From positions 496,001-560,000 of the forward strand of contig JAUMBQ010000001.1 of NCBI GenBank assembly GCA_032119595.1: a DNA stretch of 64,000 nucleotides, read 5' to 3'. A program made the translations under genes and the position numbers. Below are positions 34,250 through 44,151 of this stretch, in pieces. This DNA comes from JAGIBJ01 sp032119595 (GTDB lineage: Bacteria > Actinomycetota > Thermoleophilia > Solirubrobacterales > Solirubrobacteraceae). Below the pieces are notes generated by a model. The model saw only the letters and a list, made by a program, of their open reading frames with translations, did no database searches and was not told where the DNA came from. The stretch's first letter is position 1. Each line of letters begins with the position of its first letter.

Positions 34250-37012
34250 TCAGCCGGTGTTGCGGAGGCCTCCGGCGATGCCGTTGACCGCCAGGGCGTT
34301 CGCCCGCGCGAGTTCCTCGCTGTTGTCGCCGGCGCGGCGGCGGCGCAGGAGCTCGATCTGGATGAACGAGAGCGGGTCGACCGTGGGGTTGCGGCGATCG
34401 ATGGAGCGACGGAGCGTGGGCTCGCGGTCGAGGAGGCGCTCCATGCCGGTGATGGCGGTGAGTTCGCGCACCACCGTCTCGAACTCGGTCTCGATCTGGG
34501 GCCAGATGCGGTCCTTCATGGTGGCGTCGCCGCAGAGCGCGGCGTAGCGGCGGCCGATCGTGAGATCGGCCTTGGCGCAGGCCATCTCGGCGTTGCTCAC
34601 GAGCGCCGCGAAGAAGGGCCAGTCGCGAGCCATCTCCTGCATGAGCTCTAGGCCGTGGGCCTCGCGTGCCGCCGCGAGGGCCGAGCCGAAGCCGTACCAG
34701 CCCGAGAGCACGATCCGGGCCTGCGTCCACGAGAACACCCATGGGATCGCACGGAGATCCTCGATGCGGCGACTCGCTTTGCGCTTGGCGGGCCGTGAGC
34801 CGAATCGCAGCTGCGAGATCGCTTCGATCGGCGTGATCGTGTGGAAGAACTCGGCGAAGTCGGCGTCGCCGTAGACGAGCGCTTGGTACGCGGCCGCCGA
34901 CTGCTCGGAGATCGCGTCGAGGACCGGGTCGTACCGCTCGCGGCGCTCCTTGCTCAGCCGCGCGTCGCCGCTGCCGGCGCCTCGCAGCAGCGCCGCGCCG
35001 GTCGTCAGCTCCAGCTCGCGATGGGCGATCTGCTCGACGGCGTACTTGTCCGACAGCACTTCGCCCTGCTCCGTCACCTTGAGCCTCCCGCCGACGGTGC
35101 CCGGCGGCTGGGCCTGAATCGCCACGATGCTCGGTCCGCCGCCGCGCCCGACGGCACCACCTCGGCCGTGGAAGAAGATCCACGACAGGTCGTGCTCGCG
35201 CATCACCTCGGCCAGCTCAAGCTGGCCGCGGTAGATCCCCCACCCCGAGGCGGCGTAGCCGACGTCCTTGTTGGAGTCGGAGTAGCCGAGCATGATCTCC
35301 TGCTCGTCGCCGACGGCCCTCAGCGCATTGCGGTAACAAGGCTGATCGAGCACGACCCGCATCGTGTGGGCCGCCTCGGCGAGCGTTTCGCCGGACTCAA
35401 AGAGCGGCACGATCCTCAGGCGCGCGTCGACGCCGCCGGCGCGCGAGAGCCGACTCTCCTTCATCAGGAGCAGCACCTCGAGCAGGTCGACCGGGCCCGT
35501 GCAGCCGGAGATGATGTAGCTCTGGAGCGCGTCGTCGTGGTCGCCGAGACGTAGCTCGTCGAGGGTGCGGAAGGTCCGGACCACCTCCTGGGTGCTCTCC
35601 GAAAAGCCCGACAAATCGCTCGGGATGAGCGGCCGGCGATCGTCGACGGCGGCCGTGAGCAGCGTGATCTTGGCGGTCTCGTCGAGCCCCGCGTAATCCG
35701 GCGACAGCTCCAACTCAGCGAGAATCTCCGCGATCGCGTCGCGGTGACGATCGGCGTGCATCCGGATGTCGAGGCGAGCGAAGTGGAAGCCGAACACCTC
35801 CACCTGCCGGATCACGTCGTGCAAGAGCCCGTCGGCGACAAACGCCCCATGGTTGGCCCGCAGCGCCGCGTCGCAGCGGCGCAGGTCGGCCAGCAACTCT
35901 TCCGGCTCGGCGTATTCGTGGCCCGTCGCCTCCAGCGTCGCGCGCAACCGCCGCGCGATAAGGCCAAACGCCCGCCGATACGGCTCCTCCGGGCTGCGCG
36001 CCAGCAGTGCGGCCGCCGTACCCGGGAACCACTCCTCGCCCTGCGACAACAGCTCACGAAGCTCCTCGGGCTCGCCGGTCAGGCGACTCGAGAGCGACAC
36101 CCGCGCCGACAGCTCGATCAGCCGCTCGCGCAGGAACTGCAGGCAGGCCGAGCGCATCAGGGTCAGCGTCTGGACCGTGACCTCGGGGGTCACGAACGGG
36201 TTGCCATCGCGGTCGCCGCCCATCCACGTGCCGAAGCGCAGCAGCGGCGGCACCGGAATCTTGGCGTCCGGGTAGACCTCCGCGACGGCCTGCTCGAGTT
36301 CGCGATAGATGGTCGGGATCACATCCGCGATCGTGGTGCGCAGGTACGCGAGCCCGGTCTGCACCTCGTCGGCGACGGTCGGCGTGACGGCGCGGATCTC
36401 ATCGGAGCCCCACAGCTCCTGCACCGCTCCAGCGAGGCCATCAGCCGTGATCGCGGCGTCGCCGGAGGTCGGGCGGCGCTCGTCGAGTTCGCGCAGCATC
36501 GCGAACACCCGGGCGAGCTTGCCGAGCGTCGTGCGGCGCCGGGCCTCGGTCGGATGGGCGGTCATCACAAGGTGCACCTCGGCTCGTCCGAGGAGCTCGC
36601 CGAGTTCCTCAGAGCTCACCCCTTCCGCCGCGATCTCCTCGATCGACGCACGCAATGACCCACCACGCGGCGCCGGCGCCTCCTCGAGCTGACGCGCCCG
36701 CAGGCGGCGAATCCGGTCGTTGTCCTCTGCGAGGTTGAGCAGCTGGAACCAGCGCGTGAGCGACCGGGCAAGCACGCCGAGATCCTCGACCGACAGCGCC
36801 GCGATGACCTCCTCCAGCTCGGCTGCCGCCGTCGCGTCGCCAGCGCGCAGCCGCTCGCCGAGGTCGATCGCGCGGCGGTGCAGCGCCAGGGCATGCTCCC
36901 CCTCCCCGGCCAAGATGACCCGGTCGAGCACCTTACGAAGCAGCGCCCGGTCGTCGGCGAACGCGCGCCCGGAGGCCGCCTCGCTCGCGCCAGGGACGCC
37001 GTTCGTGGCCAT
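34250..37012 (-). CDS. ppc: Phosphoenolpyruvate carboxylase
   Basis: A 920-residue enzyme of normal length that carboxylates PEP to oxaloacetate, refilling the TCA cycle. The hallmarks are complete: VMTAHPTEA with the catalytic His, GTWMGGDRDGNPFVTP, GYSDSNKD, FHGRGGAVGRGGGP, and the C-terminal NTG that closes the active site. ATG 37012 is preferred to in-frame upstream codons because the preceding residues do not belong to the family. It follows the PPK2 gene by 11 nt on the same strand, so the two are probably one transcript. Its end is flanked by copy B of the 76-nt element. Confidence 0.96.
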   Translation of the reverse strand: MATNGVPGASEAASGRAFADDRALLRKVLDRVILAGEGEHALALHRRAIDLGERLRAGDATAAAELEEVIAALSVEDLGVLARSLTRWFQLLNLAEDNDRIRRLRARQLEEAPAPRGGSLRASIEEIAAEGVSSEELGELLGRAEVHLVMTAHPTEARRRTTLGKLARVFAMLRELDERRPTSGDAAITADGLAGAVQELWGSDEIRAVTPTVADEVQTGLAYLRTTIADVIPTIYRELEQAVAEVYPDAKIPVPPLLRFGTWMGGDRDGNPFVTPEVTVQTLTLMRSACLQFLRERLIELSARVSLSSRLTGEPEELRELLSQGEEWFPGTAAALLARSPEEPYRRAFGLIARRLRATLEATGHEYAEPEELLADLRRCDAALRANHGAFVADGLLHDVIRQVEVFGFHFARLDIRMHADRHRDAIAEILAELELSPDYAGLDETAKITLLTAAVDDRRPLIPSDLSGFSESTQEVVRTFRTLDELRLGDHDDALQSYIISGCTGPVDLLEVLLLMKESRLSRAGGVDARLRIVPLFESGETLAEAAHTMRVVLDQPCYRNALRAVGDEQEIMLGYSDSNKDVGYAASGWGIYRGQLELAEVMREHDLSWIFFHGRGGAVGRGGGPSIVAIQAQPPGTVGGRLKVTEQGEVLSDKYAVEQIAHRELELTTGAALLRGAGSGDARLSKERRERYDPVLDAISEQSAAAYQALVYGDADFAEFFHTITPIEAISQLRFGSRPAKRKASRRIEDLRAIPWVFSWTQARIVLSGWYGFGSALAAAREAHGLELMQEMARDWPFFAALVSNAEMACAKADLTIGRRYAALCGDATMKDRIWPQIETEFETVVRELTAITGMERLLDREPTLRRSIDRRNPTVDPLSFIQIELLRRRRAGDNSEELARANALAVNGIAGGLRNTG

Positions 37013-37023
37013 CGGAGCAGTGA

Positions 37024-37863
37024 TCAGTAGACCTCCGGAACGAAGTGCTGATCCCCGATCGGAGGCCGGATGTAGCCCGGATCCTCCTGCCGCGGCGGGA
37101 GTGCCAGCGGCGGTGGGGTGCGGTCCTCGTAGTCGACCATCGACAGCAAATGCGAGATGCAGTTGAGCCGCGCGCGCCGCTTGTCGTCGGCGGGGACGAC
37201 GTACCACGGCGCCTGAGCGATGTCGGTGTAGCGGAACATCTCGTCCTTCGCCCGGGAGTACTCGACCCATTTCTCGCGCGACTGAAGGTCCATCGGGCTG
37301 AGCTTCCAGCGGCGCATCGGGTCGTGCACGCGCGCCTGGAAGCGCTCTTCCTGCACCTCGTCGCTCACGCTGAACCAGTACTTGATGAGCAAGATCCCGG
37401 AGCGCACAAGCATCCGCTCGAACTCGGGGGCCGACCGCATGAACTCCTCGTACTCAGCTTCCGTGCAGAAGCCCATGACGCGCTCCACGCCCGCGCGGTT
37501 GTACCACGAGCGATCGAACATCACGAGTTCGCCAGCCGCCGGCAGATGCGTGGCGTACCGCTGGAAGTACCACTGGGTCTTTTCGCGCTCGGTCGGCGTG
37601 GCGAGCGCGACGGTACGGATGTGACGGGGGCTGGTGCGCTCGGAGATCCGCTTGATCACGCCGCCCTTGCCGGCCGCGTCGCGCCCTTCGAAGATCACGA
37701 CGACCTTCAGCCCTTCGGCCTTGATGTACTCCTGCAGCAGCACGAGTTCGACCTGCAGACGCTTCAGCTCTTTCTCGAACACCGCCCGGTCCATCTTCTT
37801 GGGGACCGTGCTCTTGGACGGTTCGATGGTCTGCTTGGGCTTTTTGGAGGGCTTTGCGCTCAT
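37024..37863 (-). CDS. ppk2: Polyphosphate kinase 2
   Basis: A 279-residue PPK2 family enzyme. A Lys-rich N-terminus precedes the P-loop core: Walker A EGRDAAGKGG, a lid with ERTSPRH, Walker B DRSWYNRAGVE, and DVQEERFQAR-type and PMRRWKLSPMDLQSREKW segments typical of the family. PPK2 moves phosphate between polyphosphate and nucleoside di- or monophosphates. The single-domain form suggests class I or III. It leads the operon with ppc, which may tie energy storage to anaplerosis. Start ATG 37863. Confidence 0.92.
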   Translation of the reverse strand: MSAKPSKKPKQTIEPSKSTVPKKMDRAVFEKELKRLQVELVLLQEYIKAEGLKVVVIFEGRDAAGKGGVIKRISERTSPRHIRTVALATPTEREKTQWYFQRYATHLPAAGELVMFDRSWYNRAGVERVMGFCTEAEYEEFMRSAPEFERMLVRSGILLIKYWFSVSDEVQEERFQARVHDPMRRWKLSPMDLQSREKWVEYSRAKDEMFRYTDIAQAPWYVVPADDKRRARLNCISHLLSMVDYEDRTPPPLALPPRQEDPGYIRPPIGDQHFVPEVY

Positions 37864-38155
37864 GCGATGCTTCCGGGCCGTAAGGAACAGCCGTTCCAGT
37901 GTGCCTCCATCCGCGAGCGTCGGGATGTCGTGAGGCGCCCGCGCCGAATGGGCGACGCGGGTGGTCGGATCATCGCCCACGCTCCGGCAGCCGACTACCG
38001 CCCTGTGTCGAGAGGCGCTCATCCGCCTGTCCCAGATTCGCCAATCGTGCCCTTGCCCGAGCGACGCACCATCGACTGGCTCGCCTGTCAGAACCCTGGG
38101 ACGCGCGCCCACCGGCGACCGCCCAATTTCCGTCGTCTTGGGCGCCCGGCCCTGC

Positions 38156-38161
38156 GACAAT
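38156..38161 (+). promoter_or_regulatory. -10 box (GACAAT)
   Basis: GACAAT ends 7 nt before ATG 38169, implying a leaderless message for the TetR gene. Confidence 0.35.
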
Positions 38162-38168
38162 AGAGCCA

Positions 38169-38792
38169 ATGAGCGATCCCACTCGCACCGCGATCCTCGA
38201 TGCGGCCGAGGCCGCCTTCAAGCTCGAACCCTTCAGTCACGTCTCGATTGCCAGCGTCGCTGACGCCGCCCATGTGTCCGTCGGTGCGATCTACCACCAC
38301 GTCGGCGACAAAGCAGGTCTCCGCGGGGCGGTCAACGAGCGGATCATGGAACACCTCGTCGAGGGCTACCTGCGCCCCACGTTGCAGACGGACGACACCC
38401 CCACCGAGCGGCTTGTCAACACGACGCGGGCCTACGTGCGTTTCACCGAGGAGCACCATGAGGAGTTTGTGCTGCTCTCGTCCTTTCAGCACGACGCGCG
38501 TGAGAGCACCCATGCGCAGAAGTATTCGCGAGCCACCACCAAGTACGTCAGTTCGATGCTGAGCCAGGCCATCGAGATCGTTCAGGCGGGACAGCAAACT
38601 GGCGAGATCCGGAGCGGCGATCCCGGCGGCATCGTGGTGCTCGTGTGGTCGGCGCTGTATGGCATGTGCACGCTCGTCCAGCGCTATCCAGGGCCCGTCG
38701 GCGCTGCGGCCGGCCGCAGTGAGCTCTCGCAGATGGCCGTCGGCCTCGTTCGGCAGGCGCTCTCTCCGGACCTGGCCGACTCGTACGCCTGA
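38169..38792 (+). CDS. TetR-family transcriptional regulator
   Basis: A 207-residue regulator. The DNA-binding helices read VSIASVADAAHVSVGAIYHHVGDKAGL, the standard TetR motif. The C-terminal domain is all helical, with VWSALYGMCTLVQRYP as a likely ligand and dimer region. It is divergent from ppk2 by about 300 bp, so it might control the ppk2-ppc operon or itself. No palindrome clear enough to name as its operator was found. Confidence 0.82.
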   Translation: MSDPTRTAILDAAEAAFKLEPFSHVSIASVADAAHVSVGAIYHHVGDKAGLRGAVNERIMEHLVEGYLRPTLQTDDTPTERLVNTTRAYVRFTEEHHEEFVLLSSFQHDARESTHAQKYSRATTKYVSSMLSQAIEIVQAGQQTGEIRSGDPGGIVVLVWSALYGMCTLVQRYPGPVGAAAGRSELSQMAVGLVRQALSPDLADSYA

Positions 38793-39117
38793 GCGCTCCA
38801 CGCCCCGCCCACGGGGATCTGAGCGTCTTGGTCGACGCCCTGCCATAGCTCCTCGCCGGCACTCCACGATGCCTCCAGAACGAGAAAAGCCGGCGATCGC
38901 TCGCCGGCTCTCCTCAGATGCCTGGTCCTGATCCCCCGATCAAGACTTCGACCCCTATGGGTGGCTGCCGATCGTCTGGCCGCGCAAGATGGGCGAGTGT
39001 GGCCACCCGGGACGGGGTCGCCTCTTGCTGCCAGGGACAGGAGCAAGCACTCGGAGGTTGAATCTAGGGACGCGATTCCGAACCGAATTCGGAATTGATC
39101 TGCCTTGGCTGATCGCG
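38793..39117. other. Convergent intergenic region
   Basis: A 325-bp gap with no gene. It contains the terminator hairpin at 38888-38909 and a second inverted repeat, ATTCCGAA and TTCGGAAT (39075-39095), in a locally AT-rich stretch. Confidence 0.5.
38888..38909 (-). terminator. Intrinsic terminator in convergent region
   Basis: AGCCGGCGA, a TCGC loop and TCGCCGGCT form a perfect 9-bp stem. On the minus strand it is followed by TTTTCTCGTT, so it fits an intrinsic terminator for the hydrolase gene at 39118. Confidence 0.6.
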
Positions 39118-39957
39118 TCAGCCGACGTCCCGCAGGAACGCGTAAATCTCGCGGGCTAGACCGACCGGATCGTCGTACGCGAGCAGCGGGCCGGTCCCCG
39201 GAAGGCCACGAAGCAAGGCGTGTTCGATGAGATCGGCAGCCTCTTCTGCGGCTCGGCGTGGGGCCAGCGGGTCATCGCCAGACCACAGCACGAGGGTCGG
39301 GCAGGCGACCTTGCCGTAGGCGTCGATCAGGTCCCGGAACTGCTCGGTGTCCCACCCGGCGATCACGCGGCGCCATGCCCGGCTGCGCTCTCCACTCTCA
39401 AGCATCGCGGTGCGTGCGCTCCCAACCAGCGTCCGCACGCGCGGCGACGCATTCTTCCCCACGAGTTCGGGCCTGATCGCGGCGCGAGCCACAGACTTGG
39501 CGATGAGCGGACCTGCGGGCGCCACGGCCGCAGCCGTGAAGCGAGCCAGGGCCCCGGAGGCGCCGTTGGGTTCGGGCCGATGGAGCCGGCCAGGCAGCAG
39601 GATCAGTCGGGAGGGTTCCAGCCACCCTCGCTCGATGGCGCGAAGCAGGAGCTGCGCGCCCAGACCGGAGCCGCCGACACGCGGCCGCGCCCCGCCGATG
39701 TCGTGGGTGAACTCGGCGAGCAGCCGCGCCGTCCAATCGATGTCGTACGGATAGCCGGGGGCCTCCTCAGAGTCCCCGTGAAGCGGGAGATCGGGCAGCA
39801 CGATCCGAACGCGATCGAGGAGTTCATCGGCCGCTGGCGTGAACTCCCGGTGATTGAGGCCCCGTGAATGCCAGAGCACCAGCGGCTGGCCGGTGCCGCC
39901 CTCTCGGTAGGCGATACGTGCGCCGTCCGAGGCGTGGAAGAGGCGAAGGCGAAGCAC
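39118..39957 (-). CDS. Alpha/beta-fold hydrolase
   Basis: A 279-residue cytosolic protein of the alpha/beta hydrolase fold. The first strands and oxyanion loop read RIAYREGGTGQPLVLWHSRG, then VLPDLPLHGDS. The elbow, VGGSGLGAQLLL, keeps the serine but departs from the strict GxSxG pattern. CPTLVLWSGDDPLAP places the acid residue. No clear catalytic His lies near the C-terminus (the last stretch is GTGPLLAYDDP), so catalysis is uncertain. Start GTG 39957; 41 nt downstream of the double GGDEF-like gene on the same strand. Confidence 0.75.
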   Translation of the reverse strand: MLRLRLFHASDGARIAYREGGTGQPLVLWHSRGLNHREFTPAADELLDRVRIVLPDLPLHGDSEEAPGYPYDIDWTARLLAEFTHDIGGARPRVGGSGLGAQLLLRAIERGWLEPSRLILLPGRLHRPEPNGASGALARFTAAAVAPAGPLIAKSVARAAIRPELVGKNASPRVRTLVGSARTAMLESGERSRAWRRVIAGWDTEQFRDLIDAYGKVACPTLVLWSGDDPLAPRRAAEEAADLIEHALLRGLPGTGPLLAYDDPVGLAREIYAFLRDVG

Positions 39958-39998
39958 GAACGGTCATCGTCGCACGCCCGATGGCGGGCCGCGACCGC

Positions 39999-42149
39999 TC
40001 AGGCCGTGGCGACTCGGCGTGGACGGGCCGAATGCTCGGACGCGTCCATCAAGGCCGCCAGCGTCGCCCCGTCCGCTGGGCAGGTCGCGCACCCGGCACG
40101 CACGCTGGTGAGTTCGCCGATCGCGACGCACAGGTCGTGGGCAAGGCCGGACGCAGCGTTGGCGCCACCGACGGCCACGGCGGCGGAGAACATCGTCGCG
40201 CCGGTTCGGCCGATCACGTAGTAGGCCGGGATGCGGTCCTCCAGCAGGTCGGCAATGGTGCGAAGCATGGCATCGCCTGCCGCATAGCCGTACGCCTCGT
40301 TGTAGGCGCGGAGCCCGTCGAGCCGGAAGGTGATCAGCGCAAACGGCTGGCCGGTCGTCGTGACCGACTGGTAGAACGCCTCCTCGGCGAAGTCGATGAA
40401 GCCCGCGCGATTGGAGAATTGTGTGAGGTCGTCGGTGGACGCGCGGCTGCGGGCGTGGTCGGCGGTTTCGTCCATCGCGGCGCGAGCGATGCGCCCGAGC
40501 GCGATGCAGCCACCGAAGAGCGCGAGCTGGAACGGCGCGGCCCACAACGTGTCGGCCGGGCTGAGGGCGACCATCACGCCCCAGGCCACGAGGAGGCAAC
40601 CGCACATGCCCGACGCGATCGCGCGGGTATGGACTGCCGCGTCAAAGAGGGTCTTGACGAAGAACGCTGCGACGATCGAGGCGGTGAGGCCGCCGCTGGC
40701 GAGGCCCGCGCTCGCGACGCCGATGGGCATGATCAGCGCGCCGCTGGTCACGATCAGTGCGTCGATCCGCGGGTATCCCCGACCGCCCCAGCGCCGCGTG
40801 ACCTCGGCGCTCGCCAGCACCCAGGCCAGCCAGAGCCCGCCGCCGTAGCGCACGAGATCGGTGGCAAAGCCCTCGCCTGGGTCGAAGATCGACCGCGCAA
40901 TGTTCGGCACTCCGGCGGCTGCAACGAGCAGCAGCGACATCGTCAGGATCCGCCGGTTGAGGTCCATCTCCTCGACCAGGCGTGGCACCTTGCCGGTGGC
41001 CCGCATCTCGGCGTACCGGAGCGTCGGGGTTTCGACCGGCGTTTGGATCCGCATTGAGGATTCGACGGTGCCCGCGACCAACGCGTGCACCCCGCGTCCG
41101 TCGCGAGCGGCGAGTGCGCGAGCGGCATCGGCAACTCGGAACAGGTCGGCGGCTGGGAGGTCCCGCGTCTGCGTGGTCGCTACGCCGACGGTGGTCGGTA
41201 CGCGCACCGAGAGGGCTCGCTCGATCTCCTCCGCGATCTGTTGGGCGTCGTGGCGCGAAATGTCGGACAGCAGGACGCCGAGTTCACCATCGCCGAGGCG
41301 TCCGAACTCGGCCGTCGCGGGCAGGAGCGCCGGCACGGCCGTTCCGATCCACTGGAGCACGCGCGCTCCGTCGTCGCCCGAATGCTGATCGCCAGCGCGT
41401 GCGAGGTCGACGCCGATGAGGAGCAACGCAAGCGGCCGATCGGCATCCTCCTCGTGCGCCATCGCGAACTCGAGCTGCTCCATGAAGGTGCGGCGGCTTA
41501 GCGAGCGCGTTGCCGCGTCGTAGCCGCCCAGGCGGCGAGAGATGTTTGTCGTCCGTGCGTAGCCGATCGACACGAGCACACCGCAGGCCCAGGACGCGAC
41601 GATCATCGACCAGACGACCACGACGTCAAACAGCGCGGTGGCGGGGTTCGCCACCTGGACCACGGTCGTGGCCACGAAGAAGGTGGCGAGCACGCGAAGC
41701 CGCCACGCCGGTGGGGCGACGAGCCCTAGATACATCGCAACCGGTCCGGCCCCGGCAAAGACGACCGATGCGACGCCGGTGTCGGCCACGGCGGCGGCCG
41801 CAAGAAGAGCGGTGATCCCGAGGCCGAACACGACGTAGACCCAGAGCGCACGGCGATACCGAAGGCCGATCTGGCGGTCCTGAAGGAACGCGAGAGTCAG
41901 CGAGCCCGCCGACACCGCCAGCGCGATGCCGATCATGATCCAGTTGAGGTCGTCCTGGGCGAAGCGAAGCGCTTCGCTGCAGGCGTAAGCCAACGCCGCG
42001 ACACTGACCACGATCCACGGCACGAGGGCGAAGGCGCGGCGTCCGAGGAGCCCGTCGGCAGGGACCTCGCCAGGGCGACTGGGCAGCGTCATCCGCGGAT
42101 CACGACGGCGACTGACGACCTCGAGGGGTGCCTGCTCGAGGTTCAGCAC
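39999..42149 (-). CDS. Membrane protein with two degenerate GGDEF domains (A)
   Basis: A 716-residue protein from GTG 42149 built as two repeats of membrane block plus GGDEF-like domain. The first signature is GDGEL (LGDGELGVLL) and the second GATMF (RTGATMFSAAV), so neither site can bind metal and GTP normally. It is probably a sensor or binding scaffold rather than a cyclase. A paralog of the same design lies at 45188. Both share RDPRMTLP-RPGE near the N-terminus with synonymous codon changes, which argues for starts upstream of the conserved ATG (42092). The alpha/beta hydrolase gene follows 41 nt downstream. Confidence 0.82.
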   Translation of the reverse strand: MLNLEQAPLEVVSRRRDPRMTLPSRPGEVPADGLLGRRAFALVPWIVVSVAALAYACSEALRFAQDDLNWIMIGIALAVSAGSLTLAFLQDRQIGLRYRRALWVYVVFGLGITALLAAAAVADTGVASVVFAGAGPVAMYLGLVAPPAWRLRVLATFFVATTVVQVANPATALFDVVVVWSMIVASWACGVLVSIGYARTTNISRRLGGYDAATRSLSRRTFMEQLEFAMAHEEDADRPLALLLIGVDLARAGDQHSGDDGARVLQWIGTAVPALLPATAEFGRLGDGELGVLLSDISRHDAQQIAEEIERALSVRVPTTVGVATTQTRDLPAADLFRVADAARALAARDGRGVHALVAGTVESSMRIQTPVETPTLRYAEMRATGKVPRLVEEMDLNRRILTMSLLLVAAAGVPNIARSIFDPGEGFATDLVRYGGGLWLAWVLASAEVTRRWGGRGYPRIDALIVTSGALIMPIGVASAGLASGGLTASIVAAFFVKTLFDAAVHTRAIASGMCGCLLVAWGVMVALSPADTLWAAPFQLALFGGCIALGRIARAAMDETADHARSRASTDDLTQFSNRAGFIDFAEEAFYQSVTTTGQPFALITFRLDGLRAYNEAYGYAAGDAMLRTIADLLEDRIPAYYVIGRTGATMFSAAVAVGGANAASGLAHDLCVAIGELTSVRAGCATCPADGATLAALMDASEHSARPRRVATA

Positions 42150-42303
42150 GCGATCGAGGCCACGGTCAACGCGGCTGACGTGATGGACGACACACAACCA
42201 GCGTAGACACTTTTCCGGAGTGTTCAAGTCATTCGGAAGGGATTCGTACCGAAGCGGGCGCTCAGAACGTTCCCTCCGCGCATCCGGGAGACTCCGGGAC
42301 CCC

Positions 42304-43635
42304 GTGCCCGCTCCACCGCCGACGGCCCTCGCCGCGCCCACCGCCTCGCGCGCCCTCAACCGGCGCATCGCGGCGATCTCGATCCCGGCGCTCGGCAGCC
42401 TCATCGCGGAGCCGCTGTACCTGTTCGTCGACTCCAAGATCGTCGCGGACATTGGGACGCACGAACTCGCTGCGCTGGGCCTCGCGATGCAGGTCCTGCT
42501 GGCGGTCGTGGGCCTCTGCGTGTTCCTCGCCTACGGCACCACGACGGAGGTCGCGCGCGCCACCGATGAACGGAGCCGCGCAGCACTGGGCGTCCAAGGG
42601 CTTTGGCTCGGCGCCGCAACCGGAACGACGGTGGCCGTGCTGCTCCTACTCTTCGCGACGCCGATGATGACGGCGCTCGGCGGCAACACCGACACCGCAG
42701 ACCTCGCCGCCCGATACCTGCGCCTCTCCGCGGTCGGCGTCGCCGCACAGCTCGTGGCGATCGCCGGCCAAGGCTGGCTGCGAGGACGTGAACAGCTCGG
42801 CCTGGCCCTTCGGCTCGTCGTGATGGGCCAGGTCATCAACGTCGTCGCGGAGGTCGTGCTCGTCTACGGGTTCGACCTCGGCCTCGACGGCTCGGCACTC
42901 GGAACGGTCCTCGCCCAGGTCAGCATGGCTGCAGCCACCGTATGGCTCGTCCTGCGGTCGGCCGCCGCCGAGCAAGCGCCCCTTCGACCGAGCCCTGCCA
43001 CGCTCGCTCGGATGTCGCGCTTCGGGGGCCTACTGCTGGTCCGCTCGATCGCGCTGAGCGGCGGCTACCTCATCGTCGCCGCGTCGGCCGGCCGGATATC
43101 GGACGAAGCGATCGGCGCCCATCAAGTCGCGACGCTCCTGCTCTGGATCGGGGCGCTGGCGCTCGATGCGTTGGCCATCGCCGCTCAGGTGCTCGTCGCC
43201 GCAGCGCTCGGCGCCCGAAACGTGCAGGCCGCGCGGCAGGCCGCCGGCCGCGTGACCTTGATCTCCGGAGGGTTCGGCCTCTTGGTCGGCGGCACGCTCG
43301 CCCTCGCAGGACCCACCCTCGTGACCTCGATCATCAGCGACGACCCGAACGTCGCGGACGCCGCGCGCCTGCTCTGGCCGTGGTTCTGCGCCGTGCAATT
43401 CGTCGGAGGCGTCGTGTTCGCGCTGGACGGCATCCTGATCGGGGCGGGCGACGGCCGAATCCTGGCCGGCTCGATGGTCGTCGCCGCCGTCGTGCTGTGC
43501 CTCACGCTGCTCGTGATCGGCAACGACACGCTTAGTCACCTGTGGGCAGGCGTCCTTGCGATGTTCGTTGCCCGAGGCCTCACGCTGGGATTGCGTGCGC
43601 TGCGCGGACCGCTGCAGCGCGCCGCCCCGGCCTGA
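42304..43635 (+). CDS. MATE family efflux transporter
   Basis: A 443-residue protein with twelve membrane helices in two homologous halves. The opening, RRIAAISIPALGSLIAEPLYLFVDSKIVADIGTHELAALG, is the classic DinF-like MATE start. GQGWLRGREQLGLAL and the second-half IGAHQVATLLLWIGALALDALAIAAQVLVAAALG match DinF-branch signatures. MATE proteins expel cationic drugs using Na+ or H+. GTG 42304 gives the family start; a longer N-terminus from 42220 would be Arg-rich and atypical. It is divergent from the degenerate GGDEF gene and convergent with a lipoprotein gene. Confidence 0.9.
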   Translation: MPAPPPTALAAPTASRALNRRIAAISIPALGSLIAEPLYLFVDSKIVADIGTHELAALGLAMQVLLAVVGLCVFLAYGTTTEVARATDERSRAALGVQGLWLGAATGTTVAVLLLLFATPMMTALGGNTDTADLAARYLRLSAVGVAAQLVAIAGQGWLRGREQLGLALRLVVMGQVINVVAEVVLVYGFDLGLDGSALGTVLAQVSMAAATVWLVLRSAAAEQAPLRPSPATLARMSRFGGLLLVRSIALSGGYLIVAASAGRISDEAIGAHQVATLLLWIGALALDALAIAAQVLVAAALGARNVQAARQAAGRVTLISGGFGLLVGGTLALAGPTLVTSIISDDPNVADAARLLWPWFCAVQFVGGVVFALDGILIGAGDGRILAGSMVVAAVVLCLTLLVIGNDTLSHLWAGVLAMFVARGLTLGLRALRGPLQRAAPA

Positions 43636-43643
43636 AGGACCGT

Positions 43644-44018
43644 CTACTTCGAGGTCTCGCCCGCGTCGCCGCCGAGGTCGAGCTCGGTCACTTCGTCGCC
43701 GGACGCCTTCGCGGCCTCTTCGACCTGCCCGGCGAGATCGGCCGTCCGCTCTTCCAAGTCCTTCGTGACCTTCTCCGTGCGCGCCCTGCCCTTGCGCTCG
43801 GTGATCTTCCCCGACTTCACATCGGCTGCGATCTGCTCGAGCTCGGCGCGTTCGTCCGCGATATTGCGCTCGTACGCTGCGGCCTCATCCTGGACCGCCT
43901 GGACCGCGGGAGAGGTCGGCTCGACGGTGGACTTCGCGTCGCCTCCGTCGCCGCAGGCCGAGAGGCCAAGCGTCGCGGCAACGAGCAGGGGCAGGGTGAC
44001 GGTGCGCAGAGTGATCAT
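43644..44018 (-). CDS. Small coiled-coil lipoprotein
   Basis: A 124-residue protein. The signal sequence ends in LSAC, so C22 should be lipidated. The mature part is highly charged and helical (EAAAYERNIADERAELEQIAADV, then RTEKVTKDLEERTADLAGQVEEA), a likely coiled coil. No family is recognised. ATG 44018 is chosen because it begins the signal peptide; an upstream in-frame start would add unrelated residues. Its stop is 8 nt from that of the MATE gene. Confidence 0.75.
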   Translation of the reverse strand: MITLRTVTLPLLVAATLGLSACGDGGDAKSTVEPTSPAVQAVQDEAAAYERNIADERAELEQIAADVKSGKITERKGRARTEKVTKDLEERTADLAGQVEEAAKASGDEVTELDLGGDAGETSK

Positions 44019-44151
44019 CGGGACATCTCGAATCGAGCGTGGGTGCCCGTCACACTGTGCACGGTCTGCGTACCGAACGACCCCGCCACATTGAAGGGGG
44101 CCGGCCAACAGCGGGTACCAGCGCCGGCGAGGCCCGGCGCGTCAACGTCGA

